DNA of 40,975 nucleotides from an uncultured Clostridium sp. (lineage in GTDB: Bacteria > Bacillota_I > Bacilli_A > RF39 > UBA660): NCBI GenBank assembly GCA_946541575.1, contig CAMNJQ010000070.1, forward strand, positions 1 through 40,975, read 5' to 3'. Made by a program: the position numbers and the translations under genes. The notes below the pieces were generated by a model, which saw nothing but the letters and a program-made list of their open reading frames with translations, searched no databases and was not told the DNA's origin. Each line of letters starts with the position of its first letter. Within the stretch, counting starts at the first letter, position 1. Shown one piece after another: positions 6,058 through 14,834 of the stretch.

Positions 6058-7884
6058 TTAATCATTTTTATTTATATTTGCATACTCAAAAAATGTCCAT
6101 TTTGGTCTTTCGTTTCCTATACCGTATAAATAATTATCTGGTAGCATTTTAGAATAGGATTTATCATTATCAAAAAAATTACATAATACTGGATAATTGT
6201 TATTAGATGAACATATATCATCTTCTGAGATTGTTCTATAAATATATGAGCATTGTGGAACATATATATCTATGCCAAAAGTCCATAGACGTAAAGAATA
6301 TATTGCATTTTGTTCTTTAAAATTTAAATATGGATCAAATTGAACTTTTTTAAATATACTTGCATAACCAAAATAAAATCCATTAGGATTAAATGCAACT
6401 TTGTATGGGTAAGTTCTTTTTAATAAATCTATTTTTTTATTATATTTTAATTTTGGAAGATAGTTCTCAAAATTTGAAAATTCAAATATTATGTTATTAT
6501 ATGGATCTGAAAGAACATTTTCTTTTCCGTTTTTTGAGCACCATATCCAAGAAGTTAAAATTGATTTTTCACCGCAAAGAGATAATTGTTTAATGTAATA
6601 TTCATCCCAACCATTTAAAAATACACAACTCGAATCAACAATAGCTATAGTTCCAACTTTTATATTATTAATTATTTTATATAATATTTCACTATATGAT
6701 GCTTTAATATCAAAATGTGTAATTGACAGGATATGATATTTTTCATAGGAAGAAGATGGTATTAACATTCCTTTTGTTCCAACAATAAAATGTATATTAT
6801 CTGGATTAGTACTATTGATAAGGCACGAATTAACGCACTCTTTGTATTTTCCAAATAAGTCTATTATTATTACATATATGTTTTCTCTTTCTTGTAAAAT
6901 AGAAGTAACAGATTTAGTTATTCTCTTTACTGGGTAGGAATTTTTTTCTTTTTTACTTAATTCATAATTACCTTTTTTAGCAAAGGGTGCAATAATTCTA
7001 TTTTCAAAATCAATCCCAGAAAACTTTTCAAAATCTTTTAGTGTCCTTTTGGTTCCTAAATCATATTCCCCTAAATTGTTTTCTTTGTTAGATATTCTTA
7101 TTAACTGAGAAAATCTTTTATATTCTTTTATCATGCCATTCGTAATTTTTGGAAAAGCTCTATTTTTTCTCTCATATTGATGGTAAATATAACTTTCGTT
7201 TGGAACATAAACATTCCATCCATAAGTAAAAAGGCGAATAGCCATCGCAAGTTCATCAGCATAAAAAAGCATATCTGGATCATTGTATACTTCTTTGTGA
7301 ACTTTACTAAAAGAAAAAAAATTACCTCCTGAAATAAAAGGATTTTTTCTATATAAACCATCTTTTTTTTCAATTGGGTATGAACTAAGATTAATAAAAT
7401 AGCTTGGATAATCTTTAAAGTTTTTAGCATATAAAACACAAGCTTTACTTGGATTGTCAAATATTTCATCATCAACTTCCAAAGACATCATTTCTTCTTT
7501 GCAATTTTGTGGATAAAAAGATATAATTGCCCTTTTATCTTTTGTTCCGAGCAATTGTTTTATCATAGCAGTATCCCAGTGTTTTACAAACCTCATATGT
7601 GCATCTATTTGTAAAATATATTTTTCATCTTCTATCATGTGTTGGCAATGATATCTAGCAAAACATAATCCTTTTGTTTCTTCTTCCTTGAAATATTTAA
7701 TTCTACAATTCTTTATTTTTATTAATTCATTATATATTTTTAAGTCATTATCTTGATAGCAAATTGCTAAATGAATTCTATTTGGATTATCTGCTTGAAT
7801 TAAAGCACTTTGTACTGTTTTTAATAATTCACTTTCTTTATAAGCTGATATTTCTATTAGTATTGTATCTTTTTCTATAGACAT
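6058..7884 (-). CDS. Two-domain GlcNAc-transferase-like (GT60-type) protein
   Basis: The first half (about 1-310) looks like the family related to Skp1 GlcNAc-transferases: GLCFARYHCQHM, then LQIDAHMRFVKHWD with the DxH metal motif (Asp94, His96), GGNFFSF, and an acidic DELAMAIRLFTYGWNVYVP helix followed by HQYERKNR. The second half (about 325-600) repeats the pattern in worn form: AIVDSSCVFLNGWDEYYIKQL for the DxH part, NPNGFYFGYASIFKKV, and IYSLRLWTFGIDIYVPQCSYIY. The second copy lacks the DxH His and the Asp-Glu pair, so it is probably inactive or binds a partner. There is no TM, so it acts in the cytoplasm or at the inner membrane face. SD AGGAGAG. It is probably involved in a surface glycan or glycoprotein. 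Confidence 0.75.
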   Translation of the reverse strand: MSIEKDTILIEISAYKESELLKTVQSALIQADNPNRIHLAICYQDNDLKIYNELIKIKNCRIKYFKEEETKGLCFARYHCQHMIEDEKYILQIDAHMRFVKHWDTAMIKQLLGTKDKRAIISFYPQNCKEEMMSLEVDDEIFDNPSKACVLYAKNFKDYPSYFINLSSYPIEKKDGLYRKNPFISGGNFFSFSKVHKEVYNDPDMLFYADELAMAIRLFTYGWNVYVPNESYIYHQYERKNRAFPKITNGMIKEYKRFSQLIRISNKENNLGEYDLGTKRTLKDFEKFSGIDFENRIIAPFAKKGNYELSKKEKNSYPVKRITKSVTSILQERENIYVIIIDLFGKYKECVNSCLINSTNPDNIHFIVGTKGMLIPSSSYEKYHILSITHFDIKASYSEILYKIINNIKVGTIAIVDSSCVFLNGWDEYYIKQLSLCGEKSILTSWIWCSKNGKENVLSDPYNNIIFEFSNFENYLPKLKYNKKIDLLKRTYPYKVAFNPNGFYFGYASIFKKVQFDPYLNFKEQNAIYSLRLWTFGIDIYVPQCSYIYRTISEDDICSSNNNYPVLCNFFDNDKSYSKMLPDNYLYGIGNERPKWTFFEYANINKND

Positions 7885-7928
7885 AATAACTCTCCTATTA
7901 AATATAGTATAACATAAAGCTAATATAG

Positions 7929-7952
7929 TAAAAAAGAGCCTAAAGGCTCTTA
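7929..7952 (-). terminator. Terminator of the Cthe_2159-type lipoprotein gene
   Basis: On the minus strand AAGAGCC-TTTA-GGCTCTT is followed by TTTTTAC. Confidence 0.8.
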
Positions 7953-7956
7953 TTTC

Positions 7957-9117
7957 TTATCTTCTTCTATTTCCTCTTTGATTGTTCATGTTGCCTCCTT
8001 GTCCTCCTATCATCTGATTTGTAAGCTCTGTAACTTTATTTCCGTTTACTGTTATTTCTCCACCATTAAGTTTTCCTTCACCATCATAATCAAAAGGAGA
8101 TTGGGCAGTTATATTAATTGTTCCTCCATTAATATATAAATTACCATTTGAATCAATTGCATCAGTGTCGCCTTGTCCCATATCTATTGTTAAGCTTCCG
8201 CCATTTATCTCTATTGTTGGAGTATAAGAATCTGATTTTGCTCCTGCATTTATTGCATCATCACTAGCCGTTATGTTAATATCACCATCATTTATTTGAA
8301 TATATGTACCTTCAATACCTTCTCTTGATGATGTTTTTATTGTTCCTCCATCAATTTGAACGATTGTTGTTGCATGTATCGCATCATCGTTTGCTGTTAT
8401 ATTAATGGTTCCACCGCTTATGTATACATAGCCAACAGACTCATCGCTACTATATTCAGAATGTAATCCATCTTTTTTAGAATTAATTGAGATTACGCCA
8501 TCTGATATTGCTATAGAGTTATTTGCTTCTAATGCATCAGAATCACAAGAAATATTTATAGTGCCTCCAGTAATTTTTAAATCATCTTTTCCTGTTATTC
8601 CATTATCAGTAGATGAAATGTTTAACACTCCTGTCCCATTAATTACAATATCATCTTTTGAAAAAATTACTGCATCTGTATTTGTTGTTCCATCTGTAGT
8701 AAATGTTCCTGTAACTGATAGACTATTGGTTCCCATTAATGTGATAAATACTTTGTCTGCATTTTTTACATAAATACATGGACTATTTTGATTCTCAATT
8801 GTTAAGTCTCCTAGTACTAGATTTACTTTTGAGTCATCAGTTGTATTTACAGTTATTGTTACATTATTAGCTGTTCCAGTGATTAGATAAGTACCTTCTT
8901 CAGTTATAGAAATATTATTATTATCACTTACTGTATATTTTGTTGCAGAAGTTACATCTACATTTTGTTTTAAATCTCTATCTGTAAATATATCATTATT
9001 ACTTAGTAATTTCGTCGAATTGCTACTATTATTTGTGCTTTTACTTGCAAAACATCCTGTTAATGCTAATGTTATCGTTGAAAATAATAACATTATCCCT
9101 AATATTTTTCTTTTCAT
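7957..9117 (-). CDS. Carbohydrate-binding lipoprotein, Cthe_2159 family
   Basis: A lipoprotein signal with lipobox LALTGC (Cys22) is followed by a short linker and a right-handed beta-helix of repeated turns such as GGTINITANDDAIHATTIVQI and DGDINITASDDAINAGAKSD, typical of the Cthe_2159 domain. Its founding member binds polygalacturonate and cellulose. The tail GGQGGNMNNQRGNRRR is basic and Gly/Asn-rich, perhaps for wall or polyanion contact. SD GAGGAGG. It follows the sensor kinase by 62 nt, and a response-regulator-type direct repeat lies in that gap. A larger paralog is at 11202-12569, so the two probably work on the same surface polymer. Confidence 0.85.
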   Translation of the reverse strand: MKRKILGIMLLFSTITLALTGCFASKSTNNSSNSTKLLSNNDIFTDRDLKQNVDVTSATKYTVSDNNNISITEEGTYLITGTANNVTITVNTTDDSKVNLVLGDLTIENQNSPCIYVKNADKVFITLMGTNSLSVTGTFTTDGTTNTDAVIFSKDDIVINGTGVLNISSTDNGITGKDDLKITGGTINISCDSDALEANNSIAISDGVISINSKKDGLHSEYSSDESVGYVYISGGTINITANDDAIHATTIVQIDGGTIKTSSREGIEGTYIQINDGDINITASDDAINAGAKSDSYTPTIEINGGSLTIDMGQGDTDAIDSNGNLYINGGTINITAQSPFDYDGEGKLNGGEITVNGNKVTELTNQMIGGQGGNMNNQRGNRRR

Positions 9118-9157
9118 ATTTATTCCTCCTCTTCAATTGTTTATTTTATTAAATTTA

Positions 9158-9175
9158 TCTTGAAATAGTATTGAA
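9158..9175 (-). promoter_or_regulatory. Predicted response-regulator site 3
   Basis: TCTTGA-N5-TATTGA direct repeat with an 11-bp period, 41 bp before the lipoprotein ATG. It matches 16 of 18 bases of the two other sites (11151-11172, 14835-14856). Confidence 0.55.
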
Positions 9176-9179
9176 TTCT

Positions 9180-10388
9180 CTATAATGGTAATTCAACAGT
9201 AAAAGTTGTATATCCATATTTACAATCTACTTGAATTGTACCATTATTTTTCAAAACTGTTGCTTTTGCAATGGCAAGACCTAGTCCATATCTTTTCTCA
9301 TTTCTATTTCTTGATTTATCTATTCTATAAAATCTATCAAATATTTTTTCTCTTTCCTCTATAGGTATTTCTTCTCCTTTATTTTTTACATCTATTACTA
9401 GTTTATCTTTATTTTTACTAAAAGATATTATTACTTTCTTTTTTTCTTCAGTATGCTTAATTGCATTGTCTATTAATGTCCCTAAAATATGAGTTATATC
9501 ATCTTTATTAAATTTGTCAGTTACTATATCTTTTTGAATTTCACTTTCGATTTTCACATTTTTTTCAAAAGCCATACTTTCAAATGATGATACAATTAAT
9601 TCTATATGGTCGGACATATTGAATCTTTCTGGCTCTCTTAAACTATCTATGTTTTCTATCTTTGTTAACAAAAGCATTTCATTAATTAGTTTACTCATAT
9701 TATCTGTTTCATTTTGTATATATGTAAGCCATTTATTATTTTCTAATTCCCCTTCTAAAACATCAGCATTTGCTTGTATTACTGCGAGTGGTGTTTTTAG
9801 CTCATGTGATGCATCTGATATAAAATCAATTTGCTTTTTAAATGTATCTTCAACTGGCTTTACTATTATGCAAGCTATCTTTTTAGAAAGGAAGTAGATT
9901 AATACTACTCCTATTATTGAGCCAAAAATCGATGATAAAACTAATATATTTAATTTGTTTATTTCTTTACTACTTTCTACTAAAACTATCGATATTTCTT
10001 TTTCCATATCGTGAACTCGCTTTTGGTATATGTAGTTTTTTATAATACCATGTTCACTATTGCTATTTAAAATTTTTAAAGCATAATCTTTAATTTCATC
10101 AGTAGTATTATCGCTATAATTAGTTATGTACCCATTTGTTATTGTTATATAATATATTCCTTCCATATTAGGGATTTCCGGTGGCTTATCTCTTTTTTTA
10201 TTTTTTACTTCATCTATTTCTTCAAAATCATGATTAGGCTCTCCAATAAATCTATCAACAAAGCCTATATTTGCTCTAATGGTGTCATTATAATAGGAAT
10301 ATGTATAGATTGATACTATTATAATTAGTGGTATAGCTATGGCACAAAGTATTATTAATGATATTTTACTCTTTAGTTTTTTTATCAT
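9180..10388 (-). CDS. Sensor histidine kinase (membrane, HisKA/HATPase)
   Basis: TM1 (about 9-29), an outside sensor loop of roughly 115 residues rich in charge, TM2 (about 147-167), then the kinase: H-box SDASHELKTPLAVIQ with His195, N-box DNAIKHTEEKK, G1 KNKGEEIP, F-box EKIFDRFYR and G2 GLGLAIAKA. The sensor loop has no known domain. ATG has GGAGG 6 nt upstream, and the gene overlaps the end of its response regulator by 23 bp. The pair is surrounded by surface polymer genes that share its predicted binding site, so the signal is probably envelope-related. Confidence 0.93.
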   Translation of the reverse strand: MIKKLKSKISLIILCAIAIPLIIIVSIYTYSYYNDTIRANIGFVDRFIGEPNHDFEEIDEVKNKKRDKPPEIPNMEGIYYITITNGYITNYSDNTTDEIKDYALKILNSNSEHGIIKNYIYQKRVHDMEKEISIVLVESSKEINKLNILVLSSIFGSIIGVVLIYFLSKKIACIIVKPVEDTFKKQIDFISDASHELKTPLAVIQANADVLEGELENNKWLTYIQNETDNMSKLINEMLLLTKIENIDSLREPERFNMSDHIELIVSSFESMAFEKNVKIESEIQKDIVTDKFNKDDITHILGTLIDNAIKHTEEKKKVIISFSKNKDKLVIDVKNKGEEIPIEEREKIFDRFYRIDKSRNRNEKRYGLGLAIAKATVLKNNGTIQVDCKYGYTTFTVELPL

Positions 10389-11061
10389 TTGTTTCCTCCA
10401 ACTTGTATCCTATTCCTCTTATAGTAGATATTTTTGTTTTTGATCCTAATAGTGATATTTTCTTTCTTAAAAATGATATATATACTTCAACTGTATTGTA
10501 TTCAGCATCATTATCATAACCCCAAATTTTATCTGTTAATACTTCCTTACTCATAATTTGTTCTTTATTAATAAGTAGTAACTCCATTAAATTTAATTCT
10601 TTACCATTTATTGATACTTCTTTATCATTACATTTTAATTTTCCAGTAGATAAATCTAGTTCTAAGTCACCATATTTCAAATTGTTTGTATCTTCCAAAT
10701 TAGTGCTTCTTTTTAATATTATTTTTACCCTTGCTATTAATTCTTTCATGTGGAATGGTTTTGTTATATAGTCATCTGCACCATTTTCTAAACCATTTAA
10801 TTTATCATCCAATTCGGACTTGGCAGTCAAAATAATTATTGGAGTTTTAATTTTTTCTTCTTTTAATGTTTTTAATATTTCAAACCCATTTTTTTTAGGA
10901 AGCATAATATCAAGTAAAATTAGATCATAAATATTAGTAAGTGCTTCTTCTTCACCATCATATCCATTTGTAACGATTGTTGCATCAAGATGTTCTTTTT
11001 CTAAACTTTCTTTAATAGCATCTGCTAAATTATATTCATCTTCTATAATTAATACTTTCAT
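10366..11061 (-). CDS. OmpR-family response regulator
   Basis: A receiver domain (EDE at 7-9, phospho-acceptor Asp51 in LILLDIMLP, Thr/Lys in TAKSELDD and TKPF) is followed by a winged-helix DNA-binding domain (about 130-225, with WGYDNDAEYNTVEVYISFLRKK and IRGIGYKLE). It is the first gene of the pair; SD AAAGGTGA. OmpR-type regulators bind as tandem dimers to direct repeats with 10-11 bp period. Such a repeat (TCTTGA-N5-TCTTGA) lies 90 bp before this gene and before the VTC operon, with a close variant before the lipoprotein, so this is likely its own operator. Confidence 0.95.
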   Translation of the reverse strand: MKVLIIEDEYNLADAIKESLEKEHLDATIVTNGYDGEEEALTNIYDLILLDIMLPKKNGFEILKTLKEEKIKTPIIILTAKSELDDKLNGLENGADDYITKPFHMKELIARVKIILKRSTNLEDTNNLKYGDLELDLSTGKLKCNDKEVSINGKELNLMELLLINKEQIMSKEVLTDKIWGYDNDAEYNTVEVYISFLRKKISLLGSKTKISTIRGIGYKLEETNDKKTKE

Positions 11062-11150
11062 ATTATCACCTTTTTCTTTATATTATAGCATAATTAAGTG
11101 CATATTCAGTTGTGTTCATTTCTCTTCTTTTGCATATTAATAATATCAAT

Positions 11151-11172
11151 TCAATCTTGAAATAATCTTGAA
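11151..11172 (-). promoter_or_regulatory. Predicted response-regulator site 2 (autoregulation)
   Basis: TCTTGA-N5-TCTTGA with four identical flanking bases; all 22 bases equal site 1 at 14835-14856. On the minus strand TTCAAGA is followed after 15 nt by TAATAT (11134-11139), a possible -10. Confidence 0.65.
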
Positions 11173-11175
11173 TTT

Positions 11176-11200
11176 AAAAAAGATTCAATTGTGAATCTTT
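11176..11200 (-). terminator. Terminator of the VTC-DUF4956-Cthe operon
   Basis: On the minus strand AAAGATTCA-CAAT-TGAATCTTT is followed by TTTT. The next promoter site begins only a few bases later. Confidence 0.8.
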
Positions 11201-11201
11201 C

Positions 11202-12569
11202 CTATCTCATTCCTTGCCTTTGATTTCCTCTTGGTCCCATTTGATTACCATTCATATTTCCATTTGGATTTCCATTCATTCCTCCGCGTCCACCCATCAT
11301 TTGATTTGTTATTTCGTTTGTTGTTGTTCCATTAACTATTATTGTACCTCCACTTTTTTTTGCAGTTCCATCATAATCAAATGGTGATTGGCCAGTAATA
11401 TTTATTGTTCCTCCATTTATGTATATATCTCCATTTGAGTCAATTCCATCAGTATCTCCTTGACCCATTTTTATTGTTATATCTCCTCCATTAATTTCTA
11501 TTTTCACAGAATAAGCATTAGATTTATTTCCTGCATTTATGCCATCATCTGTAGCAGATATATCTATGGTTCCATTATTTATTTTTACATAAGTTCCTTC
11601 GATGCCTTCTTTTGCAGTTATATTAAATGTCCCATCATTTATTTCTACCATTCCATCAGCATGAATTCCATCATCTTTACTATTAATTGTTACATTTCCT
11701 TTATTTATTTCAATATTTCCATTTGAGTGTATACCATCATCAACTGAATTTATTTCAAAAGTACCTCCATCAATAGTTATTTGTATACCTGCTTTTATTC
11801 CTTTTGAAGAATCACTACTAGAACTACTAGTCGTCTTTATTATAAATGTTCCATCTTTAATTGATAAGTTTTTCTCTGACTGAATCCCATCATTTACACA
11901 ATTTAAATTAAATGTTCCATTGATTATATTAATATTTCCCTTTTCATCATTTTCATCATTTGTAGATTTTATTCCATCACCACCTGATGTTATATTAAAA
12001 GTTCCATCTAATATTTCTACACTATCTCTTCCTTTAATACCATCATCTTGTGAATTTATAATGTAAGTTCCATTTGTAAATAATATGTCATCTTTTGAAA
12101 CTATTCCATCATAATTTGATGTTAAGTTAAGACTTCCAGAACCAGTGAATTCTAAATCATTTTTTGAATATATCGCTCCTTCTAACTCTTCTGTTGTTGT
12201 TGCTGTAATTGTATTTTCTCCTGTTAATACTATATTTACTTTTTCAGCAGATTTTATATAAATTGCTGGACCATTATCGCATGATATTTCAGTGTTTTCT
12301 AGTGATAATTCAACTGTATCAATTGTATTAATTAAAATACAATTATTTTCCCCTGTTATTTTATATGTTCCACCTTCTGTTATGGAAAGGCTTGAGGTAT
12401 AGTTATTACTATTATTATTATTTGTACTACTAGTGTTAGTTTGAGAGGTGCTTTCTTTATAGTTTTTTAATGCAATTATAAAACATATTGCTATAGTAAT
12501 AACCAATATTATACCAATTATCCATAACACAATGTTTTTTTTACTTGTTTGCTTCTTTATTTCGTTCAA
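11202..12569 (-). CDS. Membrane-anchored Cthe_2159-type carbohydrate-binding protein
   Basis: A short basic head, one TM (about 14-34) and a Ser/Thr/Asn linker precede a long beta-helix with turns such as GTFNITSGGDGIKSTND and GNVTINSKDDGIHADGM; the tail is Gly/Asn/Met/Arg-rich (GGRGGMNGNPNGNMNG). It is like the lipoprotein at 7957-9117, but with more turns and a TM anchor in place of lipid. The likely start is TTG (12567-12569) with AGGAAG 10 nt upstream; no ATG is available nearby. The gene overlaps the end of the CotH-like gene by 29 bp, so translation is probably coupled. It is the last gene of the VTC operon. Confidence 0.82.
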   Translation of the reverse strand: MNEIKKQTSKKNIVLWIIGIILVITIAICFIIALKNYKESTSQTNTSSTNNNNSNNYTSSLSITEGGTYKITGENNCILINTIDTVELSLENTEISCDNGPAIYIKSAEKVNIVLTGENTITATTTEELEGAIYSKNDLEFTGSGSLNLTSNYDGIVSKDDILFTNGTYIINSQDDGIKGRDSVEILDGTFNITSGGDGIKSTNDENDEKGNINIINGTFNLNCVNDGIQSEKNLSIKDGTFIIKTTSSSSSDSSKGIKAGIQITIDGGTFEINSVDDGIHSNGNIEINKGNVTINSKDDGIHADGMVEINDGTFNITAKEGIEGTYVKINNGTIDISATDDGINAGNKSNAYSVKIEINGGDITIKMGQGDTDGIDSNGDIYINGGTINITGQSPFDYDGTAKKSGGTIIVNGTTTNEITNQMMGGRGGMNGNPNGNMNGNQMGPRGNQRQGMR

Positions 12570-13329
12570 TATTATTTATCTTCCTTTCTCTAAAATTTAA
12601 AGAATATATTCCTATGTATTTGTTATTTACAAATACTCTTACATATTTCTTATCTTCACTTGTATCTTCTTCTTTATTTAAAATATATTCATTTCTTTTT
12701 TCCATTCCAAATACTGAGATATTATTCTCTCTTTTATTATTTCCAAGTGATTGTTTGTGTAATGAGAAACTATATGTTTTATTTTCCTCAATAGTTTTAA
12801 ACATTCCATCTGATTTTAATACTCTTTGAGAAGAGTCAACATAATTATCAAATAGTTCAATACTAAATGTTGGTTTCTTTTTATTTGTTGTACTTTCATT
12901 CAAAGTTACACTTAATGTTGGATATTTTGTTGCGATTAATGTATATATACGATATTCGTTATCATTATATATTATTATTTTTATGCTATCTTCTTTATCT
13001 AATTCATCATCATTTAGATTTTTATTTACTGCAATACTAACTTTTTGATTAGATTTATATTTAATTGAAGGATTATATTTCTTACTTGTATCAACAACTG
13101 AATAATAAATAATATTACTTTCATTATCTATTATTAAATTGTAATCATTAAATTCTATTTCATCTAAGTTTATATCAGTACTTATGTCTCTATTATTTAT
13201 TATAGAATTCCAGGTTCCTTCATCTACAATTATTTCATTGTAACTTAGTGTAGATTTAAGAATTAGAATAATTGCTATTGCAAGTGCTGTCAGTACTAAT
13301 ATAATCGCTAATAAAACTTTTTTATTCAT
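12541..13329 (-). CDS. Secreted/anchored protein, possibly a compact CotH-like relative
   Basis: One N-terminal TM or signal anchor (about 5-25), then 235 residues outside. The end resembles pieces of CotH kinases: YSFSLHKQSLGNNKRENN, ISVFGMEKRNEYILNKEEDT (compare the CotH segment ending in W-[VI]-L-x-x) and VRVFVNNKYIGIYSL (compare vNgeYxGvYxL). The long catalytic middle of CotH is absent, so kinase activity is not expected. CotH proteins often travel with VTC and DUF4956 genes, which supports the idea. There is no SD; the ATG is one base after the DUF4956 stop, so translation must be coupled. The CotH link is an inference from motif resemblance. Confidence 0.5.
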   Translation of the reverse strand: MNKKVLLAIILVLTALAIAIILILKSTLSYNEIIVDEGTWNSIINNRDISTDINLDEIEFNDYNLIIDNESNIIYYSVVDTSKKYNPSIKYKSNQKVSIAVNKNLNDDELDKEDSIKIIIYNDNEYRIYTLIATKYPTLSVTLNESTTNKKKPTFSIELFDNYVDSSQRVLKSDGMFKTIEENKTYSFSLHKQSLGNNKRENNISVFGMEKRNEYILNKEEDTSEDKKYVRVFVNNKYIGIYSLNFRERKINNIERNKEANK

Positions 13330-13330
13330 A

Positions 13331-13993
13331 TTAAACTATATCATCAGCATCATATTCAATTATTGAATATTTACTTACCTTTCTATTACTTGATAATTCC
13401 TTCTTTAATCCTTCTATATCTTTTGTTGTAAATTCAATTGCATAATCATATCCTTTATTTGTATAATTTCTTGATTTAAATTTATTACTTATTTTTTTTG
13501 TTTTAAATGAATTAGTTAATTCACTTTCGATATCTTCATCACTATGTAGGATTAGTACAAATGGTCTTCTCCCAAAGTTTACATGATCTAGTGATACCAG
13601 TACTAATGTGACTAAAATTGATGTTAAAACTCCAACTTCATATAATTGACATCCACAAATTATACCAATATATACACTCCATAATAGATAAAGCATATCA
13701 ACGGGATCTTTAATTGCTGTTCTAAAACGAATAATTGCTAAGGCTCCAATTGTACCTAATGTAATTATTATATTTGATTGTAAGCATAATATTATCGTTG
13801 ATATAAAAAATGGTAATACTGCTATTGTAATATTAAATGACTTATTATAAAAAGATCTATGTGAAACAAATCTATAAACTAAAAATTCATAAACTGCTAA
13901 AAATAATACCATTAATAATACTGATATTATTGTTACTGTTGTTATACTCTCGTTTGAGTATACATTAAATATATTTTCAAAAACTTCTATCAT
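13331..13993 (-). CDS. DUF4956 family membrane protein
   Basis: The 220 aa protein has about four TMs in its first 130 residues and a cytoplasmic C-terminal domain of about 90 residues. The family signature GTIGALAIIRFRTAIKDPVDMLYLLWSV is clear. DUF4956 proteins are widely found next to VTC-domain polyphosphate polymerase-like proteins and CotH proteins, as here, but their function is not established. SD GGAG, 7 nt from ATG; 9 nt after the VTC stop. Confidence 0.85.
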   Translation of the reverse strand: MIEVFENIFNVYSNESITTVTIISVLLMVLFLAVYEFLVYRFVSHRSFYNKSFNITIAVLPFFISTIILCLQSNIIITLGTIGALAIIRFRTAIKDPVDMLYLLWSVYIGIICGCQLYEVGVLTSILVTLVLVSLDHVNFGRRPFVLILHSDEDIESELTNSFKTKKISNKFKSRNYTNKGYDYAIEFTTKDIEGLKKELSSNRKVSKYSIIEYDADDIV

Positions 13994-14002
13994 AATTTTC
14001 TC

Positions 14003-14719
14003 CTATCTCATATATGAATCTATTATCTTTCTTCCATAGTAATATTTAGAAAAAGATGTTTGTTTAAATCCATATGACTCTACTATTTTTCTTATATATG
14101 ATGGTAAAATATCATCAAACTTTACTTCTAGAACATTTATTCCCATTGGGTTAATGTAATACTTAACGTAATTTCCACTTAAAAAGTTTTCTAAATCATA
14201 TGATGCTGATATTTTCATATCAAATGTTATTCTTACATTTGTTATTTCTTCAACGTATGCTATTCTTTCATAGTCAATTATTACTTTTGGCTTATAATCA
14301 TAAAGTAGCATATCTCTTGCTAATTCTTTAATTAACTTTTTATCTGTATCATATAATATATCTGTTATATTTCCAGTTACAATTAAGTTATACTCTTCAA
14401 GTGTAAGAGGACAACTTTTTTTATGGCACCTGTTTTCAAGCTTTTCTTTTCTTTCAAGTACAATATAGTTTAAATCATCTCCATAATATCTTATTCTCCA
14501 TTTAAATCTTTTTGATAATCCAGAATTAGTAGTATATACTGAGGTATCTTTATAATCATCAAAATATAAAGAATGAATAATATATCTTCCGTTTTCCGGT
14601 GTGTGTGGATCTAATTCCATTACTTTTGAAATTCTAGAATTAAGTAAAGCTAATTCTTGATTTGTTAAACTATACTTCCATTCATTTCTGTATTTTTTTA
14701 TAATTTCACCTACTTTCAT
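14003..14719 (-). CDS. VTC-domain protein (polyphosphate polymerase-like)
   Basis: VTC domains form a tunnel-shaped fold that makes inorganic polyphosphate from ATP in yeast Vtc4; bacterial forms are less known. The basic and acidic tunnel motifs are visible: RNEWKYSL (11-18), HSLYFDD, RFKWRIRYYGD, VLERKEKLENRCHKKSC, VIIDYERIAYV, ITFDMKISAS and NVLEVKFDD. The 238 aa length is typical. It is the first gene of the operon and has response-regulator site 1 at 120 bp upstream. The ATG (14717-14719) has no SD; instead a perfect 8-bp hairpin (14724-14753) stands directly before it. Confidence 0.88.
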   Translation of the reverse strand: MKVGEIIKKYRNEWKYSLTNQELALLNSRISKVMELDPHTPENGRYIIHSLYFDDYKDTSVYTTNSGLSKRFKWRIRYYGDDLNYIVLERKEKLENRCHKKSCPLTLEEYNLIVTGNITDILYDTDKKLIKELARDMLLYDYKPKVIIDYERIAYVEEITNVRITFDMKISASYDLENFLSGNYVKYYINPMGINVLEVKFDDILPSYIRKIVESYGFKQTSFSKYYYGRKIIDSYMR

Positions 14720-14723
14720 TTTA

Positions 14724-14753
14724 TATGTAAGAAAAATTGTAGATACTTACATA
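14724..14753 (-). promoter_or_regulatory. Hairpin next to the VTC start codon
   Basis: On the minus strand TATGTAAG and CTTACATA form an 8-bp stem, four nt before the VTC ATG, where an SD would be expected. It may control translation. Confidence 0.4.
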
Positions 14754-14834
14754 CAATAATATTATCGCATATTTTAACTTTTTTTAATATTTCGATAGAG
14801 TTCCTCCTCTCTTTTACATGTTAAATTTACGAAA

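Noticed and set aside
7131-7475. 114-codon minus-strand frame inside the glycosyltransferase gene
   Set aside because: Wholly inside the well-supported GT60-like gene in another frame; no SD of its own and no family resemblance.
11460-11726. 88-codon plus-strand frame rich in Tyr/Ser/Ile
   Set aside because: Antisense of the repetitive beta-helix gene; periodic repeats produce open frames on the opposite strand.
7957-12569. The two beta-helix genes as a CRISPR or tandem DNA repeat
   Set aside because: The repeats are degenerate protein turns with irregular spacing, not identical DNA repeats with spacers.
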